From a virus, in IMG/VR virus record IMGVR_UViG_3300028840_004318, positions 1 through 30,301 of that record: 30,301 nt of DNA; one strand, given 5' to 3'. Numbering within the stretch: the stretch's first letter is position 1; each line of letters begins with the position of its first letter. Below are positions 6,488 through 14,843 of this stretch, piece after piece. The notes beneath the pieces are model-generated. The model did no database searches, was not told where the DNA came from, and worked only from the letters and a program-made list of their open reading frames with translations. The position numbers and the translations under genes are program-made.

Positions 6488-8125
6488 CTACGTCCAGTTC
6501 TTCGGGATCAGGTTGCCGCCGGTGATGGGCAACAGCAGGCCCTTGGCGTCCATCTGGAAGATGCGGTTGTACCACTCCTGGATGCTGCCGCTGCGGTTGT
6601 TGGAGACGGCCAGGGTCCAGGTGTTGTTGGGGTGGGGCAGGGTCGCGCCGGCGAAGACCGCGACGTAGGGACCGCCCGGGTAGAGCGATCGCCCCTGGAC
6701 GATGGCCACCTCGTCGAACACGATCGACGCCGTGTTCGAGACGGCCACCGAGATCCGGATCCGCAGGTAGACGGGCATGCTCGTCCCGGGCGGCACCCGG
6801 AAGCTGAACCAGACGCTGTCGTGGGCGGCGGCGCTGATCGCCGAGGCGGTCAGGGTTTTTCGGGCGGCGTTGCCCTCGCCGTCGGTGATCACGGTCCCGT
6901 CGATCTCGTCGACCAGCTCGATCCGGATCTCGCCGGCGGCCGCGGCGCCCACGCGCTTGACCCGCAAGTGGCAGAAGTAGACCGTCTCGACCGACACGGT
7001 GAGCGGGTGGTAGAGAGCGGTGAGCTCCGAGCCGTTGGAGTCGAACTCCAGGCACTGGCCGCGGTAGGCCCCGGTGTGGGCGGGCGTGCCCGTGGCGTGG
7101 GCGATCGCCGGCGCGCCGCCGGTCAGGTCCGAGACGCTGGTGAGCTGGTTGGGGTCGCCGGTGACGCCGGTGAACGTGATCGTGTGCGTGTAGTCGGGCG
7201 AGATGCCCGAGCTCGACACGGTGACCTTCCCCAGGCCGGGGATCTGCCGAAGCCCGGCCTGGACCGTGGACGCCGTGGCGTTGTAGGCCAAGGTCGGCGT
7301 GGACCGGACGATGCCGTCGGCGTTCTCCCACTGGATCAAGTAGCTGCCGCCGGTGGGCGTGCCCGAGATCGTGACCGTCTGAACCTCGACGGCCGGCACT
7401 TTGAGCGTGGTGCCCGGGGTGCCGACGTGGCAGATCCAGTTGTCGGGCACGTCGTCGATCGTCTCGTCCTCGAAGTCGCCGTTGCTCAAGAGCGAGCTGG
7501 CCGGATCGGTGGCCGTCAGCGAGAGGTCCACGCCGCTGCCCTTGGGCCAGTCGTGGGCCAGGAGGTCGCTCTGCCCGAGAGGCGAGCGGAGCCGGATCTG
7601 CTGGCTGGCCGCGTTGGCCACGGTGACCGCCAGCGTCTCGGCCAGGCAGTTTTCCTGGATGCGGCCGTCGCCGCGGAGCTCGCTGTAGCAGATGGCCAGG
7701 TCGCCCGTGTTGGAGCCGCCGGGCGTGAGCACCAGGCCCACGGTGTTGGCCGCGACGTAGTCGCCGTCGGTCTCCATCTGGGAGATCAAGTACTCGAGCG
7801 CGAACTTGATCGTGTCCTCCGGCTGGGAGGCGTCGTTGGCGACCAGCTCGCGCAACATGAGCTCGAGGTTCATGCGGACCTGGCCCGAGAGTGTGCCCGT
7901 GGCGCTCTGCCAGGAGCTCACAGCGGCCGGCAGCCGCTCCATGGTCTCGGCCACGTCGAGGTCGTCCGAGTCGCTGCGGAGCTGGAACTGCGCGAGGAAG
8001 GCCTCGACCTTGGTGGGCACCGTGGTGAGCGCCGCGGTCAGCAAGGCCTCCATGGCCTCGAAGGCCTTGCCCTGCACGTCGAAGAGGCCGTCGCCGTCAA
8101 CAGCGTCATGAAGCTCAATGGTCAT
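6488..8125 (-). CDS. Tail protein with carbohydrate-binding-like fold interrupted by an inserted domain
   Basis: A 545-aa protein starting MTIELHDAVDGDGLFDVQGK; its ATG overlaps the upstream stop (ATGA). The N-terminal ~200 residues are helical then beta-rich and unrecognised. From about 211 a CBM-like jelly roll begins (LLSNGDFEDETIDDVPDNW). It breaks at about 247, where a domain VQTVTISGTPTGG...ITFTGVTGDPNQLT (247-340) of the kind repeated in phage and bacterial surface proteins is inserted. The jelly roll resumes near 348 (HTGAYRGQCLEF) and ends near 477 (SIVFDEVAIVQG). The fold suggests glycan binding. It sits downstream of tape measure and another tail protein, consistent with a baseplate or tail-tip adhesin. 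The receptor is unknown. Confidence 0.8.
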   Translation of the reverse strand: MTIELHDAVDGDGLFDVQGKAFEAMEALLTAALTTVPTKVEAFLAQFQLRSDSDDLDVAETMERLPAAVSSWQSATGTLSGQVRMNLELMLRELVANDASQPEDTIKFALEYLISQMETDGDYVAANTVGLVLTPGGSNTGDLAICYSELRGDGRIQENCLAETLAVTVANAASQQIRLRSPLGQSDLLAHDWPKGSGVDLSLTATDPASSLLSNGDFEDETIDDVPDNWICHVGTPGTTLKVPAVEVQTVTISGTPTGGSYLIQWENADGIVRSTPTLAYNATASTVQAGLRQIPGLGKVTVSSSGISPDYTHTITFTGVTGDPNQLTSVSDLTGGAPAIAHATGTPAHTGAYRGQCLEFDSNGSELTALYHPLTVSVETVYFCHLRVKRVGAAAAGEIRIELVDEIDGTVITDGEGNAARKTLTASAISAAAHDSVWFSFRVPPGTSMPVYLRIRISVAVSNTASIVFDEVAIVQGRSLYPGGPYVAVFAGATLPHPNNTWTLAVSNNRSGSIQEWYNRIFQMDAKGLLLPITGGNLIPKNWT

Positions 8126-10020
8126 GGTCCGAGGTCCTTATTGGTGAAGACGAGGGCCGTGTCGAAGACCACCTCGTCGTCGGTCTTCTTGAATTTGGTC
8201 TGGGGCTGCACGCCGATCTGATACCGCTCGGTCATGGTCGGCGGCCGGTTCATGGCGTAGACGTGGTGGGCCGTCACGCGGTAGATCCGGGTCACGCCGT
8301 CAGGCGAGAGCGTGGGCGGGTAGCTCTCGACCGAGGACCGGAGCAGCCGGCCCTTGAGCGGGTTGCCCGGGTGGCTGACGTTGTCGGTGTACGTCTTCTC
8401 GGGACGGACCACTTCGGGCCACGCGCCGGCCCGCTCGAGGTCGACGTCGATGGTGCGATGGCACTGGCCGAGGGCCAGCTGGAAGACCTGGCTCGTGTCC
8501 TGGGGCGCCTCGTCGTCGCCGGCACTGGGGTCGCCGGCCACGGGCAGCTGGACGTTGCACTCGTTCGACGCGTAATCGCTGCACTGCCGGACCATCGTGT
8601 AGACGTTCTCTCGCGCGCCGATCGACCAGTCGTCGTGCGGCGTGTAGACCAAGACGCCGTTGGGCGCCTCGGTCACGTCGGGGACGTAGCGCATGGTGTG
8701 CTCGTCGTCGTCGGGGTCGCCGAGGCTGCCGCCGGTGAACTGCGCGATCCCGTGGAAGTCGAAGCAGGGCTGCTGCAGGTAGCACTGAAGAAGCAACGTC
8801 ACCGCCGGCTTGCGCTCGCCGCCGAGGCGGTCGTTGGTCGGCGGCGTGTACCCGTAGAGCGCCAGGATCCGGCTCTTGCCCGGGTCGTAGGGCGAGGGCT
8901 CGCCCGGCATGGCCGGCAGCGTCTGCATCCGCCGGCCCATGTTGTCGCGGAGGTTGGCGTAGAACTCGTGCGGCCTGGCCATGGCGCCGCCGGCGACCTC
9001 GGGGACCGGGACCTCGCGGAACCGGACCGAGGCCTCGACGCGGTTCTGCTCACCGATGTGATCGGTGATCATCACCTTCTCTGGGAAGTACTGCTTGCCG
9101 TAGCCCAGCTCGATCTGCGAGAAGTTGAGCTTCTGATCGATCACCTGCATCGCGCGGCAGATCATCTGTCGCTTGTCCGCATCGGGCGGGCCCTCGAGGA
9201 CGACGTGGACCTCGCTAGACATCGAGAGGCCGTCGCCGGTCGACTGGACGTGCCTCGCCTGCATCTTCGTGGCCGGCCAGGGCGCGGAGGTGTGGACCTG
9301 GCGGTCGACCACGCGGTAGTCGGACTGCAGGCCGGTCTTGTCGGTGGAGAACTGGATCGCGTTGCGGCGGAAGCCGCACTCCAGCCCCGGGACCACCAGC
9401 CACTTGGCGTCGATCCCGCTGGTGGCCACGGCGGCGCTCAGGCGGAGCTGGCCGGCGATCGTGCGGGTCAGGAACCCGTTTTCGTCCATGTCCTCGTCGA
9501 CGCTCCAGCGGTTGTTCAGCGCGATCGGCACCTTTTGGAGCCCGACGTCGCTGCCGCAGACCAGCTTGGCGCACTCGATCTCAAAGGACACGCGGAGGCT
9601 CTTCGCGCCGATGACCTGGAGGATGCGGAACGCCTTGGGCCTCGGCCCGTTGTCCACGTCGCGGTTCGGGTCGGTCAGGTCCACGGCGAAGGCCCCGGCC
9701 GCGTCGCCGCCGCAGGGGTGGCAGCGGAAGACTTCGTTGGCCTGGCCGTCGGTGTCCGAGACCCAGATGATCAGCTTGCCGCGGGTCTGCAGGATCAGGC
9801 TGCGGACGTCCATGTACTCGCCCGGCATGTTGCCGGTGGCGCCCGAGGTGACCCAGGTGGTGTCGACGTTGAGGTCGCCGTGCAGGAGCCCCTCGAAGCG
9901 CATCCTGAAGACGTGGTACATCGCGTCGGTGTTCGAGGGGTCGTAGCGGACCTCCTGGGACCACTCGCGCGTGACCACGTTGTAGAGATGGACGCCGTTG
10001 TAGTTGAGCTCGGTCGCCAT
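8122..10020 (-). CDS. Large tail protein, likely distal tail or baseplate component
   Basis: A 632-aa protein starting MATELNYNGVHLYNVVTREW. The ATG at 10020 is preferred over an upstream GTG because GAGGAG lies 5 nt before it. It starts 3 nt after the tape-measure stop and its own stop overlaps the next gene (ATGA). It is beta-rich, with many Asp and Arg and scattered Cys (RCHPCGGD, SDYASNECNVQ). I recognise no family domain. Position directly after the tape measure is where siphophages place the distal tail protein and baseplate hub genes, so such a role is inferred from order only. Confidence 0.75.
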   Translation of the reverse strand: MATELNYNGVHLYNVVTREWSQEVRYDPSNTDAMYHVFRMRFEGLLHGDLNVDTTWVTSGATGNMPGEYMDVRSLILQTRGKLIIWVSDTDGQANEVFRCHPCGGDAAGAFAVDLTDPNRDVDNGPRPKAFRILQVIGAKSLRVSFEIECAKLVCGSDVGLQKVPIALNNRWSVDEDMDENGFLTRTIAGQLRLSAAVATSGIDAKWLVVPGLECGFRRNAIQFSTDKTGLQSDYRVVDRQVHTSAPWPATKMQARHVQSTGDGLSMSSEVHVVLEGPPDADKRQMICRAMQVIDQKLNFSQIELGYGKQYFPEKVMITDHIGEQNRVEASVRFREVPVPEVAGGAMARPHEFYANLRDNMGRRMQTLPAMPGEPSPYDPGKSRILALYGYTPPTNDRLGGERKPAVTLLLQCYLQQPCFDFHGIAQFTGGSLGDPDDDEHTMRYVPDVTEAPNGVLVYTPHDDWSIGARENVYTMVRQCSDYASNECNVQLPVAGDPSAGDDEAPQDTSQVFQLALGQCHRTIDVDLERAGAWPEVVRPEKTYTDNVSHPGNPLKGRLLRSSVESYPPTLSPDGVTRIYRVTAHHVYAMNRPPTMTERYQIGVQPQTKFKKTDDEVVFDTALVFTNKDLGP

Positions 10021-10022
10021 GA

Positions 10023-11438
10023 TCACTCCTCGGGCCGGTTGTTGCGGCGGGGGCCGTCAGGCGGCCGGTTCCGCGGCTGATTCGGGTCGGCCCAGTCCTG
10101 GAGGAAGCCCATCAGCGGCGGCCTGGTCTGGCCCTCGGAGAGGCTGTCGTTGAGCCGGTCCGCGCTCTCCTGGAGGGCTCGCAAGAGCGGGTTGGCGGCC
10201 ATGACCGTGGCGACGAGGCGGAACGCCCAGGCCGCGGCTCCGGTGCCGAGGTTTTTGGCGTTGGCCCACAGCTCGCGCAGCCATTGCGTGTCTTCGCGGA
10301 GGCCCATCGTCTGCTTGCCGGCCCAGGCGGCCGTGCCGCTGGTGGCCTGGGCCGTCTGTGACTCCAGGATCCGCTTCTGGTAGTCCATGCCGGCGTAGAG
10401 GGCCATCAGCTCGGCGGAGTAGATCTGCAAATGCCTCTGGGCGTCGAGCAGCCGCTCGGCGAACCGGGCCGTGGCCGACGGGAGTTTCATCAGGGCCACG
10501 CTTGCCCCGATGGCCGCCACGCCCACGGCCACCATGGGATGACGTGCCGCAGCGATCAGCCGGCTCGCTGCGCCGCTGGCCGCTCCACCGGCAGCCCCAC
10601 CCGCTGCGCCGCCGGCAGCTCCACCGGCAGCCCGGGGGCCGAACCGCCTGGCGATCCTCTGAGCCGTGGCCAGCTTGTCCAAGAGCTCGGTCCGCTGGCG
10701 CTGCTCGCGTCGCTCCGACTCTTGGACCATGTCCCGCGGGCCGACCCTGTCCTTGAGCGTGGCCGCCTTGACGTCCTCCTCGCTCATCAGCTTGCCCGAG
10801 GACTTGAGGCGATCGAAGCGCTCGCCCCAGGTGAGTCCGGCCACGTCCTGGGCCACCGTGGTCTTGGGGGCGACCACATGGTGGCCCCCTGCCAGCGCGT
10901 GGGCCAGCCGGCGGACCGCCTCGGTGTTGTCCTTGAGGGCCTCCTGGTGCTTGCTCTCGGACTCCGAGGGCGCTGCCGGGCCCCCGGATTGCCCGGCGCC
11001 GGACGTCTCGCCCGGCCCCTGGCTCGCCCCGGTGAGCCCATAGATCTTGGGCGACTGGGGAGCACCGGCCAGGCCCAGGGCCTCGGCCGCGGTCCGCAAG
11101 AGCTTCTCACGATCGCGCGACCGCTCCGCGCCCCGGGCGTTGCCCTTCACGCCGGCCAGGTTGTTGATCATCCCGCGGAGCTCTTTGTCGCTGAGCTGCT
11201 CGAGGTGGGCCGGGACCTGCTCGATCGAGACGCTCTCGCCCGTGGGTCTGGCCGGGGTGATCGACGGGTAGCCCTTCGAGGCCGGAGGCTGCTTCTGGGC
11301 CTCCTTGCCGGCGAGGATCGCCGTGTAGGCCCTGGCGTTCTCCGGGCCCACGTCGGTCATCACCGGGCCCTGCTGGGAGCCCTGGCCCTCTCGCTTCATC
11401 GCCTCGAGGGCGCGGAGGATGTCGCGGTAGTCGGCCAC
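10023..11438 (-). CDS. Putative tape measure protein (short)
   Basis: A 471-aa protein starting at a GTG with a strong AAGGAGG site 8 nt upstream. It follows the frameshifted tail-chaperone pair, the conserved siphophage position of the tape measure. Composition fits: long helical stretches, a Gly-Ala repeat (AAGGAAGGAAGGAAGG, residues 270-287), a hydrophobic segment (302-318, MVAVGVAAIGASVALMK) and a charged, Pro-rich tail. If the whole protein scales at about 0.15 nm per residue, it predicts a tail near 70 nm. This is short for the class, so the protein could instead be one part of a divided system, though no second candidate is seen. Confidence 0.7.
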   Translation of the reverse strand: MADYRDILRALEAMKREGQGSQQGPVMTDVGPENARAYTAILAGKEAQKQPPASKGYPSITPARPTGESVSIEQVPAHLEQLSDKELRGMINNLAGVKGNARGAERSRDREKLLRTAAEALGLAGAPQSPKIYGLTGASQGPGETSGAGQSGGPAAPSESESKHQEALKDNTEAVRRLAHALAGGHHVVAPKTTVAQDVAGLTWGERFDRLKSSGKLMSEEDVKAATLKDRVGPRDMVQESERREQRQRTELLDKLATAQRIARRFGPRAAGGAAGGAAGGAAGGAASGAASRLIAAARHPMVAVGVAAIGASVALMKLPSATARFAERLLDAQRHLQIYSAELMALYAGMDYQKRILESQTAQATSGTAAWAGKQTMGLREDTQWLRELWANAKNLGTGAAAWAFRLVATVMAANPLLRALQESADRLNDSLSEGQTRPPLMGFLQDWADPNQPRNRPPDGPRRNNRPEE

Positions 11439-11442
11439 GTCG

Positions 11443-12083
11443 TCAGCCTCCTTCGCTCACGGGAGCGGCGCGCTGCGAGCGGTTCCACGCCGCGCGGTTC
11501 TGGCTGAGGTTGAACAGCGCCTGGGCCTCCTCGGGAGAATCCGCAAAGGCGTCGAAGTACTGCTTCGGCACCTCACCCGAGGTGGCGCTCAGGATGGCGT
11601 CGCTGACGGCTCGGACGAGGGCGAAGCCTCGACGGTCGGTGACGCGTCGTTCGAGGAAGAGGAGCCCGCAGAGGAGCTCGTAGGTCCGCTTGGGGGCTCC
11701 GGGGCAGTCGAGGATCCGTAGACCGAAAGCAGATACGGCATCTGCGACGGGTCGGTACTTTTTTTTAGCTCGTCGAGGTACTCGTCGAACTGACGAATCA
11801 GGTCGAGCGTCTCCCAGTCGGTCAGGCCCGTCAGGGTGCGGTTGTCCCAGGCGCTCACCTCGAAGACCTCGCGGATCGCCTTGAGGACGATCGAAACCTC
11901 GGGCTCGTGCCCCTGATCGGCCAGGGGCATGTGGTCCTCGAAGTTCATCTCCGCGTGGTTGATGAGCGCTCGCCACACCCGGGCCGGGTCCGCGCGACGC
12001 TCCTGGGTGCCGTCGTAGAAGACGAACAGGGCACGCTGTCGTTCTCGGCGCCGATCGGCCCATCGTTTGAATAATCCCCACAT
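11443..12083 (-). CDS. Tail assembly chaperone fusion (G-T type) made by -1 frameshift
   Basis: The product shares 108 residues with the shorter chaperone, then shifts -1 on a run of eight A at 11766-11759 (CTA AAA AAA AGT read as AAA AAA AAG TAC) and continues for 105 residues (KYRPVADAVSAFGLRILDCP...) to a stop at 11443, giving about 213 aa. The extension has globular coding character (RTYELLCGLLFLERR, PKQYFDAFADSPEEAQALF) and no good start of its own; the -1 frame upstream of the slip is arginine/proline-rich shadow. A -1 shift just before the tape measure gene is the known lambda G/GT arrangement. GT chaperones bind the tape measure and recruit tube subunits. The slip itself is inferred from sequence, not measured. 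Confidence 0.8.
11589..12083 (-). CDS. Tail assembly chaperone, unshifted form (G type)
   Basis: A 164-aa protein starting MWGLFKRWADRRRERQRAL; GAGGA lies 6-7 nt before the ATG, whereas the frame's earlier start is only a TTG. The first 108 residues form an acidic, helical domain (NHAEMNFEDH, IRQFDEYLDELKK). After the slip site the unshifted frame encodes a 56-residue Ser/Pro-rich low-complexity tail ending EPSATPS. Lambda-type G proteins usually end soon after the slip, so this overlap of about 170 nt is long. The low complexity may partly reflect the constraint of the overlapping shifted frame. It lies between tail tube and tape measure genes. Confidence 0.8.
   Translation of the reverse strand: MWGLFKRWADRRRERQRALFVFYDGTQERRADPARVWRALINHAEMNFEDHMPLADQGHEPEVSIVLKAIREVFEVSAWDNRTLTGLTDWETLDLIRQFDEYLDELKKSTDPSQMPYLLSVYGSSTAPEPPSGPTSSSAGSSSSNDASPTVEASPSSEPSATPS
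11759..11766 (-). promoter_or_regulatory. Slippery A8 site for -1 programmed frameshift
   Basis: Eight consecutive A on the minus strand, read CTA AAA AAA AGT in frame 0. A -1 slip pairs both tRNAs perfectly with AAA AAA and joins the chaperone N-domain to the 105-codon extension. I did not identify a clear downstream pseudoknot by eye. Confidence 0.8.
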
Positions 12084-12132
12084 TGGTGGTCCTCGCAAAA
12101 GTGGTCGTCGTGGTCGTCAGTCGGTCGCAAGA

Positions 12133-12615
12133 TCAGGTGGAGACCGCGTTGTAGAGCACCCCGTTGGCGTCCTTGTGGGCCTCATACTCAAGCACAAGCG
12201 TCGAGTACTTGGTCCCCTTGTTCATTTCCCACACGTCGCGGAGAAACGCCCGCGGGAAGTTCCAGGGCCCCGTCGTCGGGTTGATCAGAAGGCGACTGCA
12301 CTTGCTGCCGCCGAACATGAGCGTGCCGGGGGTGCCTGGTTGGCCCTCGGTGTCGCCGGCCAGCCGGGCCCGAAGGTTAGTGGCTACGGTCTCGTCCCAC
12401 TTGGTCAGCTCGAGCCGGATCCTGGCGATCTCGCCAAGGTACTGGACGTCGATGGGCGGGCCCTGGTCGCCGCCGTACTGGTCGCCGGGCACGTCGATCC
12501 AAAAGGCCTGGTCGCGGATCTCGGCCCCCTGGCGTGTATACCCCAGGGCTGTGAGCCCGCTGCCCACGTCGACCGAGATCGCCGCAGGCCCAAATACGTT
12601 GACGGCAGCAGGCAT
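12133..12615 (-). CDS. Major tail tube protein (putative)
   Basis: A 160-aa protein starting MPAAVNVFGPAAISVDVGSG. It is beta-rich, with an internal helix near the end (RAFLRDVWEMNKG) and a final strand (YSTLVLEYEAHKD), as expected of siphophage tube subunits. Size, composition and position (after the head-tail connector and just before the frameshifted chaperones) all fit the major tail tube. No signature motif was found, so the assignment rests on order and overall pattern. It is followed by a 49-nt gap with no structure I can identify. Confidence 0.7.
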   Translation of the reverse strand: MPAAVNVFGPAAISVDVGSGLTALGYTRQGAEIRDQAFWIDVPGDQYGGDQGPPIDVQYLGEIARIRLELTKWDETVATNLRARLAGDTEGQPGTPGTLMFGGSKCSRLLINPTTGPWNFPRAFLRDVWEMNKGTKYSTLVLEYEAHKDANGVLYNAVST

Positions 12616-12627
12616 GGCAGTCCTCCG

Positions 12628-13131
12628 TTATCCCCGGCCGACCGGCAGTCGGCTCGACCGGGCGGGGTAGAAGTGTTGCGTCCGATCCGGAATCATATTC
12701 AGCCGCTCGTACTGCGCGACCGTGGGCCCGTCGACCTCAGCCACGCCGGCGTCCCGGTTCTCGGTGGCCCCGCCGAAGACCCGCTCGCCCTTGCGGAGCC
12801 GGTCGAGGTACTCCTCGTACTCCTTGGTGGTCTCGCGGATCTCGTCGTACTTGCCGGGCCGGCGGCGCAGGAGGGCGGCCATCGTGAGGCCGCAGATGAT
12901 CTCCTGCAGCAGGGCGAGGCTGTTGCCCGTCAAGGCGGCCAGGGACGTCGGCGTGTAGATCGCCGCCACGGTGCAAGCGCTCTCCAGGCGCCCCTCGGCC
13001 GCGCTCAAGAGCGTGAGCAGCTTGGGGTTGTCGGAGAGGGTCGGGTCCTGCTCGCCGCCGTCCGAGACGAGGTCCGCAACGATCGACTCGTCGTAAAAGC
13101 TCGTCATGATGGCAGGCGTGGCGAGTGGCAT
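12628..13131 (-). CDS. Mu gp36-like (DUF1320) head-tail connector
   Basis: A 167-aa protein with the pattern of the DUF1320 / Mu gp36 family: a short start region (SFYDESIVADL), an acidic stretch, then a helical bundle (AAEGRLESACTVAAIY..., ALLQEIICGLTMAALLRRRP) and a final KEYEEYLDRLRKGERVFGG. Members of this family sit between capsid and tail genes and are thought to act at the head-tail junction. The upstream ATG at 13131 is used here, but MTSFYDESIVADL at 13107 is an equally possible start; neither has a clear ribosome site. The gene follows a structured 117-nt intergenic region after the capsid gene, which may affect its expression. Confidence 0.75.
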   Translation of the reverse strand: MPLATPAIMTSFYDESIVADLVSDGGEQDPTLSDNPKLLTLLSAAEGRLESACTVAAIYTPTSLAALTGNSLALLQEIICGLTMAALLRRRPGKYDEIRETTKEYEEYLDRLRKGERVFGGATENRDAGVAEVDGPTVAQYERLNMIPDRTQHFYPARSSRLPVGRG

Positions 13132-13148
13132 GGCACGAACAGCACAAA

Positions 13149-13192
13149 GGTGTATTTACACCCCCGTGCGGGGAAGGTGGACCGCACGGGGG
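13149..13192 (-). repeat. Paired inverted repeats after the capsid gene
   Basis: A perfect 11-bp inverted repeat (CCCCCGTGCGG / CCGCACGGGGG at 13161-13171 and 13182-13192, 10-nt loop) overlaps a smaller palindrome GGTGTATTTACACC (13149-13162). On the minus strand the hairpin is followed by mixed bases and not by a U-tract, so it is not a classical terminator. It could stabilise the capsid message or lower read-through to downstream genes. Confidence 0.6.
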
Positions 13193-13222
13193 GCCGCCTT
13201 TGCCCGGGCGGATCGGGGACGA

Positions 13223-13238
13223 CCACCGGCGCCGGTGG
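13223..13238. repeat. 16-bp perfect palindrome next to the capsid stop
   Basis: CCACCGGCGCCGGTGG is perfectly self-complementary and lies 11 bp downstream of the capsid stop on the minus strand. The rest of the 117-nt capsid-connector gap holds the hairpins at 13149-13192 and no gene. Confidence 0.5.
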
Positions 13239-13248
13239 CGGTGGACTA

Positions 13249-14289
13249 CTACTGGCAGGCGGTGAACAAAATGCCCGAGGCCGGGGCCACGAGCTTGGCT
13301 TCGACGTTCTCGACCACGCGCCCGATCACGCGACGGTGGTCGGAGTCGATCTTGCTCTCGACCGTCATTTCTTCGTAAGCGAAGATCACGACCGTGGAGA
13401 ACGACGGGGCACCGGCCACGCCCTCGAGCTCGCCCACGCGGCTGCACAAGACGGCGTTCGTGGTGGGCATGATCGAGGAGACGGCCCGCGTGGCGCCCTT
13501 CTTCGAGGTGACCTTACGGGTGGCCTCGACGAAGCAGTCGATGCCGTACAGCTTGTCGGGCAAGCCGTAGCGGGTGTTGCGGCCCTCGAGCTCGCCGCGG
13601 ACCTGGGCCAGGGCGTGGGGCGATCCCTTGACGTGGTCGACGATCTCCTGCGACATCGACATCGCACCGGCCAGGCTCGAGCTGATCACCAGCCGGAAGT
13701 CCTGGGGCTGGACCGCATCGAGCGTGGCGTCGGAGATCTGCTCGCACCCGGTGATGAGGGACCGCTTGATGTCCTGGCGGGCCGTGGTGCTGGCGGCCCA
13801 GTTGCCGGTGCAGCCGGAGATGGCCGTCACGTCCTTGACGTGCGCGGCCGCGTAGTTGGCCTGCGTGGTCAAGGCCGTGATCGCCAGCTGGGTGCGGGCG
13901 GTCATGGCCTGGCGGGCCTTGATGTTCGAGTGCTGGGCGATGATGTCCCAGCTCGCGTTCTCGACGGTCAAGTTACCCATCTTGAAGGGGAAGGCGCGTC
14001 GGACGGTGGCGAACGGCTTCCACTCAAACGACTCGGTGCCCTCCGCACCTTCGGGCGCGGGCTCGCCGTCGTACCAGACGAAGTTGTCGAGGTTCGCGTT
14101 CAGGATGCGGCCGGCCTCCTCGACGGTCATCTCGAGGTAGTAGCCGCCCACTTTGTCGACGGGCACCACCTGGGCGTAGTTATTGACCGGGAAATCGGCG
14201 AGGTTTCGCGCGAAGTCCACGACCATTTTGTTCGACGCGTTGTGGTCCCGAATGAACACATTACTCGGGCCGGGAAAAGTCGCTGCCAT
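13249..14289 (-). CDS. Major capsid protein (HK97-fold, putative)
   Basis: A 346-aa protein starting MAATFPGPSNVFIRDHNASN, with AGAGGA 9 nt before the ATG. Size, position (after protease-scaffold and decoration genes) and sequence style fit an HK97-type major capsid of the Mu gpT-like type: an N-arm followed by an acidic linker (EPAPEGAEGTESFEWKPF), a long helix region (NIKARQAMTARTQLAITALT), and a beta-rich C-terminus (TVVIFAYEEMTVESKIDSD). It ends ...GILFTACQ. No protease cleavage site can be fixed by eye. Structural genes on either side share the transcription unit starting at 16259. Confidence 0.85.
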   Translation of the reverse strand: MAATFPGPSNVFIRDHNASNKMVVDFARNLADFPVNNYAQVVPVDKVGGYYLEMTVEEAGRILNANLDNFVWYDGEPAPEGAEGTESFEWKPFATVRRAFPFKMGNLTVENASWDIIAQHSNIKARQAMTARTQLAITALTTQANYAAAHVKDVTAISGCTGNWAASTTARQDIKRSLITGCEQISDATLDAVQPQDFRLVISSSLAGAMSMSQEIVDHVKGSPHALAQVRGELEGRNTRYGLPDKLYGIDCFVEATRKVTSKKGATRAVSSIMPTTNAVLCSRVGELEGVAGAPSFSTVVIFAYEEMTVESKIDSDHRRVIGRVVENVEAKLVAPASGILFTACQ

Positions 14290-14360
14290 GGTTTGGGTTC
14301 CTCTTTTGCGGGAGGGCCGAGTCGGTTCTCATGAAGGACCGCGGCGCCGTGGGGGGTTGC

Positions 14361-14780
14361 TTACGTCGAGGGTCGCTCGGAGCCGAGCAGGACGTAGACC
14401 CGGATCTTGTCTCCGGACACGCCGCTCTCGAGTGCGATCGCCCCATACTGCTGGAGCGTGGTGCCGGTGGTGGCCACGGCCACGCCCTTGCCGTCGGCGT
14501 CGGCCTTGATGCGGCCGCCCCGGGTGACGGTGCCGCCGAGCTCGAGCAAGCACTGCTCGCCGTCGCCGTAGAGGCCGACCGAGTCGCCGGCCACGGCGTG
14601 GTAGTTGGTGGTGACCAGGTCCGAGAGCGGGGAGTACTTGCCCTCGGGGTAGCTGATGCCAATCAGCTGCGCGTTGGCGTCGGCCTGGAGGCAGCGATCG
14701 TCGGCAACCGTCGACATCTTCAGAAATCGGGCGGGGTATACGTTCCCACCGGCGACCAGTCTTGGGGGAGTAGCGGGCAT
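14361..14780 (-). CDS. Capsid decoration/cement protein (putative)
   Basis: A 139-aa protein starting MPATPPRLVAGGNVYPARFL, with GAGGT 7-8 nt before the ATG. It is Gly- and Ala-rich and beta-type (GDSVGLYGDGEQCLLELGGTVTRG, KGVAVATTGTT), as in small capsid-stabilising proteins (DUF2190-like) that are often coded between scaffold/protease and capsid. The position here is exactly that. The assignment is from length, composition and order. Confidence 0.7.
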   Translation of the reverse strand: MPATPPRLVAGGNVYPARFLKMSTVADDRCLQADANAQLIGISYPEGKYSPLSDLVTTNYHAVAGDSVGLYGDGEQCLLELGGTVTRGGRIKADADGKGVAVATTGTTLQQYGAIALESGVSGDKIRVYVLLGSERPST

Positions 14781-14843
14781 GGGTTTGACCTCGTGTTAAT
14801 GGCTGACTTCGGGAAAGAATCGCCGGGGGTGAGGGTGGGGTGA

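Noticed and set aside
12067-14334. 755-codon plus-strand open frame
   Set aside because: It is the antisense of the connector, capsid and tube genes, has low-complexity G/A/V/R/L composition, and no ribosome site.
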